The position numbers and the translations under genes are program-made. 64,000 bases of DNA from Coleophoma eucalyptorum (Eukaryota; Ascomycota; Leotiomycetes; Helotiales; Dermateaceae): NCBI GenBank assembly GCA_026120035.1, contig JALRME010000032.1, positions 310,001 through 374,000 on the forward strand. The letters run 5' to 3'. Under the pieces are notes generated by a model. It did no database searches, had not been told where the DNA came from, and saw only the letters and a list, made by a program, of their open reading frames with translations. Positions 1 through 10,344 of the stretch are shown here, piece by piece. The stretch's first letter is position 1; every line of letters begins with the position of its first letter.

Positions 1-2574
1 TCCAACAGCAGCCTCAAAGTCGCCAATGCTACCATCAATGGTGTCTTCCGGTCCAAGTTGAAGTTGTTCCTTAGCAGACCCAAGAATGGCTTTGCCAATA
101 GGATGCTCACTGCCCATCTCAGCAAGTCCGACAATTGACCACCACATCTTCTTTCTCCATTCGCTATTTCCCCAAGCAGGTACAAGATCGCATTTAGCGA
201 CGCTCATCTTACCATGAGTCAGAGTTCCAGTTTTGTCAAGAACAACCTGGGTGATCTTGGTGGCTGTCTCAAGAGCAGCACCACCCTTAACAAGGATACC
301 ATTTTCAGCACCGACACCAGTGCCGACCATGACAGCAGTAGGGGTTGCAAGACCAAGAGCGCAGGGGCAAGCGAAGACAATGACGGAAATACAGAGCTTC
401 ACGCAAACCATGAACTTTCCACCACTGGCTTCGTCTATGAAGATCTTTGGTGGATTCTTAAGAACGTGGCTTAGGACCATCCACGTGGCGAATGTAAGGA
501 GTCCAAGAGCAAGAATGAAGGGAACGAAGTATCCGGCAATGGTGTCAGCCAATCGTTGAATTGGGGCTCTTGTGGTCTGTGCATCTTGGACAAGCTTGAC
601 AATCTGGCTAAGTTGTGTGTCTCTACCTGCTCGTGTAACTCGGAAATCAACTCGCCCAGTACCATTCACGGTTCCTCCGATGAGGAGGTTTCCTTTACGC
701 TTCTGGACAGGCATGGCCTCTCCAGTTACCATACTCTCGTCAACGTGAGTTTCACCTCTGGTCACTGTACCGTCCGCAGGAATCTTGTCACCAGGGCGCA
801 AAATGACGATATCGCCGACCTGGATGAGCTCAGTTGGGATGACCTTCTCTTCGGCGGCATTTCCTTGCTGAGTAGGGGTTTTAGGTTCTTTTCCAGCAGC
901 AATTGCAAGTTCCCAGCCTTCTGCTGCCTTCTCTGCTGCGATGGGGTCAGCGTATATGGTAGCCATTGATGGTGCCAGGGACATGAGACGCGAAAGTGCC
1001 TTGGAGGTTTGTCCCTTGGCATTATTTTCAAGGTAGCGACCAAGAGTGATGAAAGTGATAAGCATGCTACTTGTGTCGAAGATAGTGCTTGGCCGAGTGT
1101 GAGGTGGCAAGAGGACGGAAACAATCATGGCTGCGCAACTGAAGAAGAAGGCAGCGGATGTTCCAAGAACAACCAGAACATCCATAGTGGGTGAACCATG
1201 CTTCATAGATTTGTATGCAGAAACATAGAAACGTTTTCCAATGCCGAATTGGACAGGTATCGTCAGGATTAGACAAATGATATCTCCCAAGTAGAGGCCA
1301 GGAAACAAGATGACGAGACTTCCGAAATCAAGATCTGGGAGCAACATAGGGATGACCATGCTGATCAAAAATACAGGAATGGCGAATGTTAGTGATGTTC
1401 TAAATGCCCGACGCCATTCAGTGATCTCTCGAGTCTTAGCAAGAGATTCGAGCTGAGCATTATTGTCGTCATTCTCAGCAACCAAGGCATTGTATCCTTG
1501 GGCTTCAATAAGGTCGACAAGAGCCCGAAGTCCAGCAATGCTAGGAAGATGGGAGATCGTCAGGCGGTTTGTAGCCAAGCTGATCTTTGCAGAAGTCACA
1601 CCCGGCAGTGACTGTAGTCTCTCCTCTAACATGGTGGCATGTGCTGCATCCTCAACTCCGAAGACCTTGAACTGGGAGGTTGTTGCCTCGTTTGCTTTGC
1701 CACCAGACGTTGATTGTGTAGAAACAATCTGGGCACCAAATCCTCTGTCCTCGATGATTTCCATAATCTTCTCGGATGTTAACCTTGATGGATCGTGGAT
1801 GACGATAGCTCGCTCGGCCAAAAGACTGATGTTGAACTGCAGTAATCCATCGATGTCTTTAAATCCTCCTTCGACAGCAGAAGTGCATGCTCCACATGTC
1901 ATGCCCTCGATAGCTATAGTCGTTGTTAAAACCTTCTCTTCCTTTGCAGTGCTTCCACGCCGTTGGTTTTTACTATTGATTGGAGCAGTCACTTGCGATT
2001 CCACAATTTCCGCTCCAAACCCTCGGTCTTCAATAATTTCGGCGATTTTCTCTGCACTTAAAACAGAAGAATCATGCTCGATGATTGCTCGCTCAGCCAA
2101 CAGTGATATACTGAAGCTCTTCAGTCCAGCTAGGTCCTTGAAACCACCTTCCACTGCAGACGTACAAGCACCACAAGTCATTCCCTCGATAGCAACTGTA
2201 GTTGTTGTCGTAGCTGCGCCTGGTGTCTCTGGTTCTTCGTCATCGAAGTCGCCTCCTCTGTTGAACACCGGCGAAGGCAAATCTGTCGCTATAACTTCTG
2301 CCTCAAAGCCTCGATCTTCTATGATCTCTTGTATTTGTTCCGCAGATATCCGTGTTGGGTCGTGCATAATCACAGCCCTCTCCATGACAAGGCTGACCGA
2401 CACATTTCCTACACCGTCGACATCCTTAAATCCAGCCTCGACTGCTGAAGTACATGCGCCGCATGTCATGCCTCCAACTGTGACGGTCGTTGTGGCCATA
2501 TGCGCAGTTGTCGCACTCGACAACGGCCGTGAAGTGGACTCCCTAGGAGCGACCTTCAAATAGGTAGGAGCCAT
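1..2574 (-). CDS. ccc2: Copper-transporting P-type ATPase (P1B), 5' part, runs off left edge
   Basis: ATP-driven Cu(I) pump, expected in the Golgi/secretory pathway where it loads copper onto cuproenzymes (known for Ccc2/ATP7). The window holds about 858 uninterrupted residues from an ATG at 2574; the C-terminus lies beyond base 1. Three N-terminal heavy-metal domains carry MTCGAC motifs (Cys at about residues 38/41, 134/137 and 227/230). A fourth HMA-like repeat (about residues 300-370) has lost its CxxC. After the first membrane helices come the TGE loop (about 616), the CPC transport motif (about 735), the DKTGT phosphorylation site (about 779) and SEHP in the nucleotide domain close to the edge. 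The extra N-terminal start MAPTY is used because it is the first in-frame ATG; a second Met lies at residue 26. The strand shows no intron. Symbol by family, not by proven orthology. Confidence 0.95.
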   Translation of the reverse strand, partial: MAPTYLKVAPRESTSRPLSSATTAHMATTTVTVGGMTCGACTSAVEAGFKDVDGVGNVSVSLVMERAVIMHDPTRISAEQIQEIIEDRGFEAEVIATDLPSPVFNRGGDFDDEEPETPGAATTTTTVAIEGMTCGACTSAVEGGFKDLAGLKSFSISLLAERAIIEHDSSVLSAEKIAEIIEDRGFGAEIVESQVTAPINSKNQRRGSTAKEEKVLTTTIAIEGMTCGACTSAVEGGFKDIDGLLQFNISLLAERAIVIHDPSRLTSEKIMEIIEDRGFGAQIVSTQSTSGGKANEATTSQFKVFGVEDAAHATMLEERLQSLPGVTSAKISLATNRLTISHLPSIAGLRALVDLIEAQGYNALVAENDDNNAQLESLAKTREITEWRRAFRTSLTFAIPVFLISMVIPMLLPDLDFGSLVILFPGLYLGDIICLILTIPVQFGIGKRFYVSAYKSMKHGSPTMDVLVVLGTSAAFFFSCAAMIVSVLLPPHTRPSTIFDTSSMLITFITLGRYLENNAKGQTSKALSRLMSLAPSMATIYADPIAAEKAAEGWELAIAAGKEPKTPTQQGNAAEEKVIPTELIQVGDIVILRPGDKIPADGTVTRGETHVDESMVTGEAMPVQKRKGNLLIGGTVNGTGRVDFRVTRAGRDTQLSQIVKLVQDAQTTRAPIQRLADTIAGYFVPFILALGLLTFATWMVLSHVLKNPPKIFIDEASGGKFMVCVKLCISVIVFACPCALGLATPTAVMVGTGVGAENGILVKGGAALETATKITQVVLDKTGTLTHGKMSVAKCDLVPAWGNSEWRKKMWWSIVGLAEMGSEHPIGKAILGSAKEQLQLGPEDTIDGSIGDFEAAVG

Positions 2575-4388
2575 GTTTTTTGGTTTGAATACTGCTGGTC
2601 CCGGAGGGGAGGCAGGACTAGATTAACTGTTCTCGTATAATGGTTTACGTGAGCGGAGGGTCCCTGTTCTGCAGTCAGCATTGTCGACAAAGAGCTGCGT
2701 CACTACTGGACAGAATAAATCACTCACTTTATGTACAATGGCGAGGAACAGAAGACCAGCTCCTGTGCGAGATGGTGTATAGGAAGTTTGTTCGTGACTT
2801 GTCGTCGTGAGAACGAGACGTCGGTCTTTTGGGTGTTTTCGTTCAAGAATTGCGGGTAATTCTCACAATCGGGATCTGCGCCACAGAATATCGGCTTTAG
2901 AATCGGAGGTGTTTCGTCAGTGTCTCATAAGCTTTTGGCACGAACACACGACAATCAAGGGTTCGCGGCAGACTCTATGAGAAGTCAAAAGCGGCGTGAC
3001 GGTTTGAAATACAGAGAAACCGTTAACACATGTATAAGGACAGAACAATAAAAGAACTGGCGCAACACCGGCAGGAAGGAAACCAAAAAGAATCTGGAAG
3101 GATCACAGTAATGTATGTATGATACGGGGCACTCGGCGACACGGTAGCGCGGTGCGGTAGTGGAGCGCTTTGGGCTGCTCTGGCAGTCAGACTGACTGAG
3201 AAGATACGGAATAAGAAACGAGGTGTCCACATCCCATGGCGAATGGTCATGGTATGGCATGCCACGGGTCAGTGCGTGGCATCGTGCGCAAAACCCCGTT
3301 CTTCTGTTCCCCCAAAGCCCTGGGAGTCCTGTTCGAGCTGTCCAATTGCGGTAGCAGCTGCATCACAATGACCTGGGCTTGTAGCATAACTTGCACTACG
3401 GCATCTGCTTGGACAGTCTGATCTTTGTGCAGTGTCCCAGCCGTCCCTAGTACTGAAAAGCCATGCACTGTCTGCAGGTGCTTCAAAATATTGGATGCAT
3501 TCTCGGAGTAGATGGCCCCAGGCAAGATTATTATACTGTGTACAGTATTGTAAGTGCAGCGCACTACAAGAATAGAAGGTTACTGCATGGTGAGCTGCAG
3601 CTGACATCAGATGCTGTGGCTGGCACGACCTGATATCACGACTCCTAGGCCTAAAGAAGAACTTGGGCGGGAGGACCAGGCCGGACATTGGGTTGCACTC
3701 GGATAAAGTGGGGCCTGGCGCTCTGTTCTGGCCGCCGGACGGTTCGGGCAATTTTGTACATACTGTACTCGTACATGCTGGTCGGTGATTTTGGACAGGA
3801 TTGGACAGGATTGTAAGCAGTCTCTTGATGGCCGTTCCTGGAATTGCATCTCTTAGTTTGACCACAGCATTTGCGGAATCCAGTCCGATCAATTTAATCC
3901 TGAACACTTTCTGTACTCTGATCGATTTGATAGACCTGTTCCATTGAGCCATCCCAAAGCGCAATCGCTAGACCCATTGTGCTCCCAAAACACCCGCCCA
4001 TTCTGATACCGGTGCGTCAATCCATCGACAATACCATCCAGACAAACTGCAACTCCAAGTTTCAAGGTGTTTCAAACCCGACAAGCAAAGCCGGCTTGAA
4101 GAAGCTTCAGGGCATGACACACAAGGAAGCCGGGGAAGAAGAAGATCACCTGCCCAGTCCTCTCTGGGCGCTATTCTCCCAGGAAATTCATCGGCAAGAA
4201 TTGCAGGTGTAGTGAAGCCAAGCTCTTTACCCCTCGCAACCGCGCAAGTCAAGCTTCCCATCGGACTTTCCTTTTCCCTTTCCGAGACACGAGGCTGAGA
4301 AGGCAACGAGGCGGCGAATCATACTCCACGTTCCTTAACCTCCAACATCCAGCACACAAGCATCAAAAGCTCCCAATATCCATTCAAG
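2575..4388. other. Long divergent intergenic region, copper ATPase / CSN7
   Basis: About 1.8 kb between two divergently transcribed genes. It must hold both promoters and 5' leaders. Open frames of up to 231 codons occur on the minus strand (3269-3964), but they show no domain, odd composition and no splice support, so I do not call them genes. A short tandem repeat (ggacaggatt twice) lies near 3793-3813. I saw no convincing copper-response element. Confidence 0.6.
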
Positions 4389-5345
4389 ATGGAGCAGCAA
4401 AAGGCCTTGAACGCTTTGGAGGTAACTGATTTACCCACTTCTAGATCATCTTGAAATACTAATTTTGTCCCACAGCCATTCCTCGCGCTCACAAAATCAG
4501 CCTCATCCCCACTCGCAGCCGCTGATCTCATCACACGAGCAACCTCACACGCCAATACCTTTATCTTCAGCGAGTTGTTACAAGCACCCCAGATCCAAGC
4601 TCTAGGAACTAGTTCGGACCACGGAGGCTATCTCACCCTCCTCAAGATCTTCAGCTATGGCACATATCAGGACTACAGCAACACAACTGGCCTCCCCAAG
4701 CTCAACGAGGCACAAACCCTCAAGCTGCGGCAACTCTCGCTGCTCAGCCTAGCAAAGACACCTTCGGCATTGAGCTACCAGAATTTACTCGAGGCACTAA
4801 GCCTTGAGACCACGCGTGAGTTGGAGGATCTTGTCATCTCGGCAATCTATGCAGGACTGGTGTCGGGGACTTTGGACCCGTACCATCAATTTGTCAGTGT
4901 ATCGTCAATTGCGCCATTACGAGACTTGCCTCCAAACAGCATCCCATCCATGTTAAACACACTATCAGCATGGTCCAGCCGTTGTGTGTCGACGCTCCAA
5001 GATCTCGAATCTCAGATTCTTCGCATCAAGGCCGAGGCGTTACAGCGCCATAAGGAGGAAGCGGAGTGGGAAGCACATGTGGAGGAGCTCATCAAGGAGA
5101 AATCTGCTGATAAGGGGAAGAAAGAGGATGGTGGGATGGGATTAAGTTTGGGACCTAATGCTGGCAGGAGATTGGGACAAGGCGCTGCAATGAAAAGGGG
5201 CAATGGCGCGATGGGAGGAGGATCAGGCTCGGATGAGGATGTCGATATGGAAGCTGATGAGGAGGATGAGGAAGAGGGTGGTGGAAGACGGGGATCGAAC
5301 AAGAAGAATCGGGGATTTGGTAAGATGAGTTTTGGCAAGTCATGA
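4389..5345 (+). CDS. csn7: COP9 signalosome subunit 7 (PCI domain)
   Basis: Subunit of the COP9 signalosome, the nuclear/cytosolic complex that removes Nedd8 from cullins; in filamentous fungi it affects development. Two exons: 4389-4421 (11 codons) and 4476-5345; the 54-nt intron has donor GTAACT, branch ACTAAT and acceptor CAG. The predicted protein is 300 aa. Residues about 30-200 form the helical PCI region, with the CSN7-like stretch FSELLQAPQIQAL followed by LLKIFSYGTYQDY. A helix rich in Glu and Lys follows, then a Gly/Asp/Glu-rich disordered tail typical of fungal CSN7. The downstream neighbour rax1 is convergent, about 500 bp away. Family assignment is firm; the function is inferred from the family. 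Confidence 0.9.
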
Positions 5346-5839
5346 GTTGAGGTATTCACTATAATACTTATCGCCTATACGCGGACGAGATCACGAGCGG
5401 AGCCTATTTGATGGAGTGTTCAATGAGACACTTCTAATACTACATACATTGCAAGATTCCACTTATAGTAGTGCTCGAAGGGTAAGAAACGAATCTGAGG
5501 TAGACGTAGCGCATCAAGCATCCACGAATTGCTATCTACAGAAGATAGCGGGAAAAGAAGTGAATACAAACGAAAAATTTGTGTGTAGGAGGCCATCTAT
5601 GCCCTGTGTGAAATGAGTACATCAGGTTGCAAACATTGTCAAAATTAAAAAAAGCCAAAATAGTCAAACACTTACTATCAAAGGTATCATGGCTCAAAAC
5701 AGAAGTACAGTGAGCTTAAAGAAGAACTATACAGTTCGCTCAACGCAAAATCAAACGCCATTTCCCCAATTCCCATGAGCAATGCTTTGTATGACCGAAA
5801 CGCCCGCCCCAACTTATCCGAGTCTGTATATTCAGACTA
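5346..5839. other. Convergent intergenic spacer, csn7 / rax1
   Basis: About 0.5 kb holding the two 3' UTRs. The right half is AT-rich with A-runs near 5641-5660. No gene or recognisable element seen. Confidence 0.6.
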
Positions 5840-7064
5840 CTACAATCGCTTTCCAGGCACAAAAATAAATAGAACACAGACTCCTGCATCGACTAGGATT
5901 GTGACCAGGAGGACCATAAGAGCACGTTTGTTGAGGAGTGTACGAACGTAGGGCTCCCGAATCCTGGAAAAGCTCATAAAGGTGTATTCACTTAATCCAA
6001 GGAGGGCGAGGATAGGATCAAGGGCATATTGGTGAGATGCTAGAGAGTACACTCCGATTGTAAATGGAAGAATAAGCTATAAATGTGTTAGCTGACGCTC
6101 CACATTGCAACACCTAAAAAGACTTACCCAGAGACGAGTATGGCGGGAATAATCCAGGAAGATGAGAATGAACGCCACCCAAAAGCCTGCAAACATCGAG
6201 AGGAGTCCGATAATGAGTCGCATCATCATCGACGGTGGAACAAGGTTGCCGAGAGCCTTCATGCGGAGGAATCCTGGAAACGCATCTCTCTCCATGGCTT
6301 GGAAAACGTAGTCCTTGGCAGCATCGAAGACTTCTGGATCGTCTCTTCCACGTTCCTCAATAGAGACGGTGATTTCTTGTGTAATGGAATTGGGAAGGAT
6401 GATTTCGCGTTCAGCTCCTGGCAAAAGGAAAGTAAAGAGAATCTTCTCAGCAGAAGCTCGAATATCCTGTCGTGCAACTGTATGTGCTGGAGAATTCGAA
6501 TCAGAAGTCAGGTCCATTGGGCTGCTCATGAAACTAGGCCGCGGTTGCCGTTCTATTGAGGTTGTCTGGCGCATAGCTGACTGTTGAGAACCTGTACTTC
6601 CGTGAGGAGAGTGACCTAGTGGTACTCCACTTGCTGCCTCTTCTCTAAGGAACGCTGACATCTGAGCATCCTGATCTCTTTCCTTCTCCGTCTTTAACAT
6701 CGAAGGTCCTGCGGCAGGGTGGTCCATGTCTCCAATACTCTCTAAAATTGCGGATGATCGTTTTGACTGTGATTTCTCTCCGTCTGGAGTTCCAATCATA
6801 ACGGAGCGTCGCAGTTCTCGGACATAGTGACGGCAAAGTGACATATGCTGTGCGACATCAAGCCTAAGCAAAGTCAGCATAAATCCATCACAAGTCCTAG
6901 ATGACTTACCAGAAGTCCAGGTAGTCCACAGATCTCTGCTGGTCGCGCATGTATATGTAGAAGGAGAACAAATCTACAGGGGGTAGAGTCCTCCTGCTCA
7001 ACACCTCAAAGAGGGTTGGCAATCTATTGCGCGACAGCTCTGGAATTGGAGAAGGAGACGCCAT
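5840..7064 (-). CDS. rax1: Rax1-like protein: RGS domain plus C-terminal membrane segments
   Basis: Homologue of yeast Rax1, a membrane protein that marks bud sites together with Rax2; in filamentous fungi Rax1-type RGS proteins affect growth and conidiation. Three exons: 7064-6910, 6863-6128 and 6076-5840, joined in frame to 375 aa. Exon 1 opens the RGS-like fold (LPTLFEVLSRRTLPPVDLF, then YLDFWLDVAQHM across the first intron). A Ser/Pro-rich insert of about 100 residues separates the RGS halves; the second half includes IEERGRDDPEVFDAAKDYV. Three hydrophobic segments follow near the C-terminus (from LIIGLLSMFAGFWVAFILIF onward). Both introns are short (46 and 51 nt) with GTAAGT donors. The domain order RGS-insert-RGS-TM3 is what supports the Rax1 call over classical FlbA/RgsA regulators. 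Confidence 0.85.
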
Positions 7065-7585
7065 TGTGGTTGATTTCAGCAAGGCGTTTTATTGATTTGA
7101 TATTCTTGTCGGGACGTGACAGTAAGGGAGGGGGTTGGCAAGCAAGATCGAGAAGTATGGCGACTTCTTCCGTTATCCAGATGTTGAAAGAGCGGCCAGA
7201 GCCTCCGGACAACGAAGAAAGAGAGCTCAACTCTGCAATAACAATTCCACAAAGTAATACCTGCGCAGATCAATTGGCGTTTTCACAGTTCCTGTTGACG
7301 TTGATGTTCTCATGTCACCTTGGTCGCCGCGCCAATTCAGAAATTGCGCTAGGCAACAAAAGTGGAAAGTCAGGCATCAACACAAACGCCGGTACCTCGC
7401 TAATGTATCCAATCAGACACTAGCGTATAATGCTCCACACTTTCGCAGCACCACATCAATTTTGCGAAACTTTTGAGAAATTCGATCACGACCAGAACTT
7501 CAACGACAAGCTCCGACAACCCCAGCCAGTACGTGGAATCATTGTAGCATCCTCATTGAATCCAATTCTGACCAAATCTCTAGAC
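7065..7585. promoter_or_regulatory. Divergent promoter region, rax1 / rpl31
   Basis: 521 bp between divergent starts. Open frames here have no protein-like features. No specific ribosomal-protein gene element could be assigned by eye. Confidence 0.5.
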
Positions 7586-8139
7586 ATGTCGACTAAGCAA
7601 ACCAAGAAGCCAGCCGGCAAGGCCACCAGATCCGCCATCGCTGATGTCGTTGCGCGCGAGTACACCATCCACCTCCACAAGAGAGTACGTTGGGATCGCT
7701 TTGTTTAAGAAGAAGTGAAATACTGACGGCAATCTAGCTCCACGGTGTCACCTTCAAGAAGCGTGCACCAAAGGCCATCAAGGAGATCAAGGCTTTCGCT
7801 ACCACTGCTATGGTAAGCTCTAGACCTGAGAGTTCTCACAGACCGAGGATTCTTTTTATTTTTACTACAATACTCTCATTAGATATGGGGGTTTGAATGC
7901 ACGAAATTGTGAGGTAGTTGCTAACAGGCCTGCAGGGTACCACCGATGTTCGTCTCGATCCTCAATTGAACAAGAAGGTCTGGGAGGCCGGTATCAAGGG
8001 TGTCCCATACAGACTCCGTGTCCGCATCTCCAGAAAGCGTAACGATGAGGAGGGTGCCAAGGAGAAGTTGTACAGCTACGTCCAGGCAGTCAACGTCAAG
8101 GATGCAAAGGGACTTCAGACCGCTCTTGTTGAGGAATAG
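7586..8139 (+). CDS. rpl31: 60S ribosomal protein L31 (eL31)
   Basis: Structural protein of the large ribosomal subunit, located near the polypeptide exit tunnel. Three exons: 7586-7684, 7738-7812 and 7936-8139, giving 125 aa. It begins [12 protein letters not shown], followed by the conserved blocks [45 protein letters not shown] and [24 protein letters not shown]. The length is typical of filamentous-fungal eL31, slightly longer than the yeast protein because of the N-terminus. Intron 2 is 123 nt, longer than most here, and ends in the branch/acceptor pair GCTAAC-TGCAG. Confidence 0.97.
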
Positions 8140-9264
8140 AGGCTTTTCGTCGTGTTTGGCATTGGGATGGGGAATATCTGGACGGAGTTTACATTCGATT
8201 TGCTACGGTTAGCGAACTTGAGATGATACAAAAGACCCAAACAATATCACCCTTGCTTCCCATTGCTTTCATGCTATGGTTGGAAACAGTTTGCGCAAGG
8301 TGTTTTGCTGACAAGCAGGCCTCGGAGGCTGTTGGGATTTCGACCCAAAGCGAAGCTATACAGTCTCCAGAACTTGTCCAGGAATTTCGACATTTATAGC
8401 TGCAGATGTATGGGGCCCATATACACCCATTGTCTTACACGCTTTCCAAGGCTTCAACCTACCCAAACTCCCAATACTACCCAGATCCTGTCATTGGGTT
8501 CTAGCCATGCGCTGTCTATTTATGCTATCTTGATATGCTTCTGGAACGACGCTTTCTTGTGATACTGCGTAACTGGAATGAATTTATGTATGCTTCAATT
8601 TGACAAGGTCCTTCCAAAGGGAGAATTTAGGTAGGGGAATTTTCAGTAGAATCTCATATCTAAGCAAAGCTGTCCATCTAGAGCAAAATAAAACGATTTA
8701 CAAAACTCAGCAAGGTTTCTCACTGGAGCTCTCCATTTCAAGGAATTTCATAACAAGCACTCCCTAAGTGTCTTAAAGTTGACGGGCAAGACAGCTACAC
8801 GTGAATAAGTAAAGATTAGGTCAGTACAGGTTTTAACAACTTGTGGACCACTCACCGTTTCGACACGACCTTATAGCTTGAGGATTCAGGGTGCTGTCGT
8901 TCAATATTATTGAAGGCGTCTGAGGACTGACATTGTGTAGTCAATTCGGTCGATTTCAGGAATTTACAGGCGATATCGCTGTCCTGGGGATTATTTAAAT
9001 GAACCATGAATTCTGACACTCAACTCAATTGTGGGTATCAAGGACTCAATATTTCAGGTACAAGACTACTGAATGTACACAGTCCAATTATCAGTTTCAA
9101 CTCTCCTACGAGTGAATGTTGGATCCGTTTACTCCAACCCAATTGCTGACCAGGCTACACGAGCAAGGAAGAAAAAACGAGAAACCCCAACCACGCCCTA
9201 TTATGCAAATTATCCAGCAGACCGATCAAGACGCCTCCACAAATCCAGGCGCTATACACACTCT
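8140..9264. other. Convergent intergenic spacer, rpl31 / ubc11
   Basis: About 1.1 kb between two convergent genes. Moderately AT-rich, with no recognisable gene, repeat or structured element. It must contain both 3' UTRs. Confidence 0.6.
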
Positions 9265-9913
9265 CTACTCATCATCGACGTCACGGTGGCGGCCAAGGAC
9301 CTTCTTCTTGAATTCCTCTGGGTCCTTGTCCCACAATTCAGCAGCCTCGCCGTTCAAAGGTGATGCGCTGTATCGTGTTAGCTTGTCATGGCAAATTTGA
9401 TTGACTATAGCACTTACTTATTTGGCTCCCCGAGCAAACTTTGCAGACTAAGCAGGACGGTTTGGATATTGTACGCGGCAGTCCACTTATCCTTCAAGAT
9501 ATCCAAGCAGATGCGACCAGAGAAGTCGACATTTGGGTGGTAGATTGGGGTCTTGAAGAGAACAGTTGGAGCTGCGTATGGGTAGTTGTTTGGGAAGTTG
9601 AACGAGAGCTTGAAGGTGAGACCAGCGTATGGAGTATCGTCAGGACCGTCAATTGTCGCATTCCAAATTGAGAGATCACCAGCATCAACTGGGAAGGCAG
9701 AGACACCAGGTGCAGCCGAGCACATGAGTTGCATCAACTCGGTTTGTAAGCTGACCTTGAGATTAGCTATAGCTTGAAAAATAATTACGAAGACACCAAC
9801 CGTTTTGTCGTACTCTGTCCCTCTGGGGCTCTTCTTGGTGCAAGCTTAGCAGCTTGGCTAGGTGGCAGACTGCCAGGAGCGGAGTTCTGGGTATCCTCCA
9901 TGTTGTAGTTCAT
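9265..9913 (-). CDS. ubc11: Ubiquitin-conjugating enzyme E2 C (UBE2C/Ubc11-type)
   Basis: E2 that works with the anaphase-promoting complex to start ubiquitin chains on mitotic substrates (known for UBE2C/UbcP4). Three exons: 9913-9801, 9750-9418 and 9367-9265, total 182 aa. The N-terminal extension (about 37 residues) is followed by [43 protein letters not shown], then [13 protein letters not shown], where Cys119 is the catalytic cysteine. [19 protein letters not shown] completes the UBC fold across the second intron. The first intron uses a downstream CAG so that KRLQ is restored; a nearer AAG would add residues that family members lack. The start at MNYN (9913) is the first in-frame ATG; another lies at 9901. 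It is divergent from chk1, 431 bp apart. Confidence 0.93.
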
Positions 9914-10344
9914 AATGGCGAGCAGGAAGCAAAAGCGCAGCAAGGCCAAACGACAGAAATCAGATGCACAGTTGAGGGAGCTATCTGTAGGAAGCAAAGA
10001 TGAACAAAGACCGGACGCCCGCGTGTGGAATGTATAATACTTGAAAGCGATTGTTTTAAGAAAGCTAGTTCTTGTGGTGGGAAAAGCACGAGAAAGACCG
10101 GATGCAGAGGTTAAAAGCTTGAGCCGTCCAGAAATCACTCTTTGTTACCGCTTGCGGATACTGGTGTTGGGGAAGCAACCGGCGCAACACGCGCGAGGCT
10201 GAGGTTCGTTCGCCCTTCGTGTTTGTCCAATCATTGACGCGTTCTACCACGGCCTCGAAACTTGCACGCGATCATAACACAAAGTCTGTTGGATATCGAG
10301 CTCTGGCGGTAATTTTGGTGTACACGAAAAATTCTCTTTTGGCT
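9914..10344. promoter_or_regulatory. Divergent promoter with MCB/SCB-like sites, ubc11 / chk1
   Basis: 431 bp between two cell-cycle genes. The half nearer chk1 contains ACGCGT at 10237-10242 (MluI cell-cycle box), ACGCGCG near 10188-10195, CACGCGA near 10265-10271, and CACGAAA at 10323-10329 (Swi4/6-type box), all within about 140 bp. MBF/SBF factors bind such boxes in yeasts; that they do so here is inference. Confidence 0.45.

Noticed and set aside
1463..2563. 366-codon plus-strand frame across the copper ATPase
   Set aside because: Antisense shadow of the ATPase, whose HMA motifs are unmistakable on the other strand.
3269..3964. 231-codon open frame on the minus strand upstream of csn7
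   Set aside because: No domain, membrane segment or family feature; overlaps other unrelated frames; likely chance in GC-balanced DNA.
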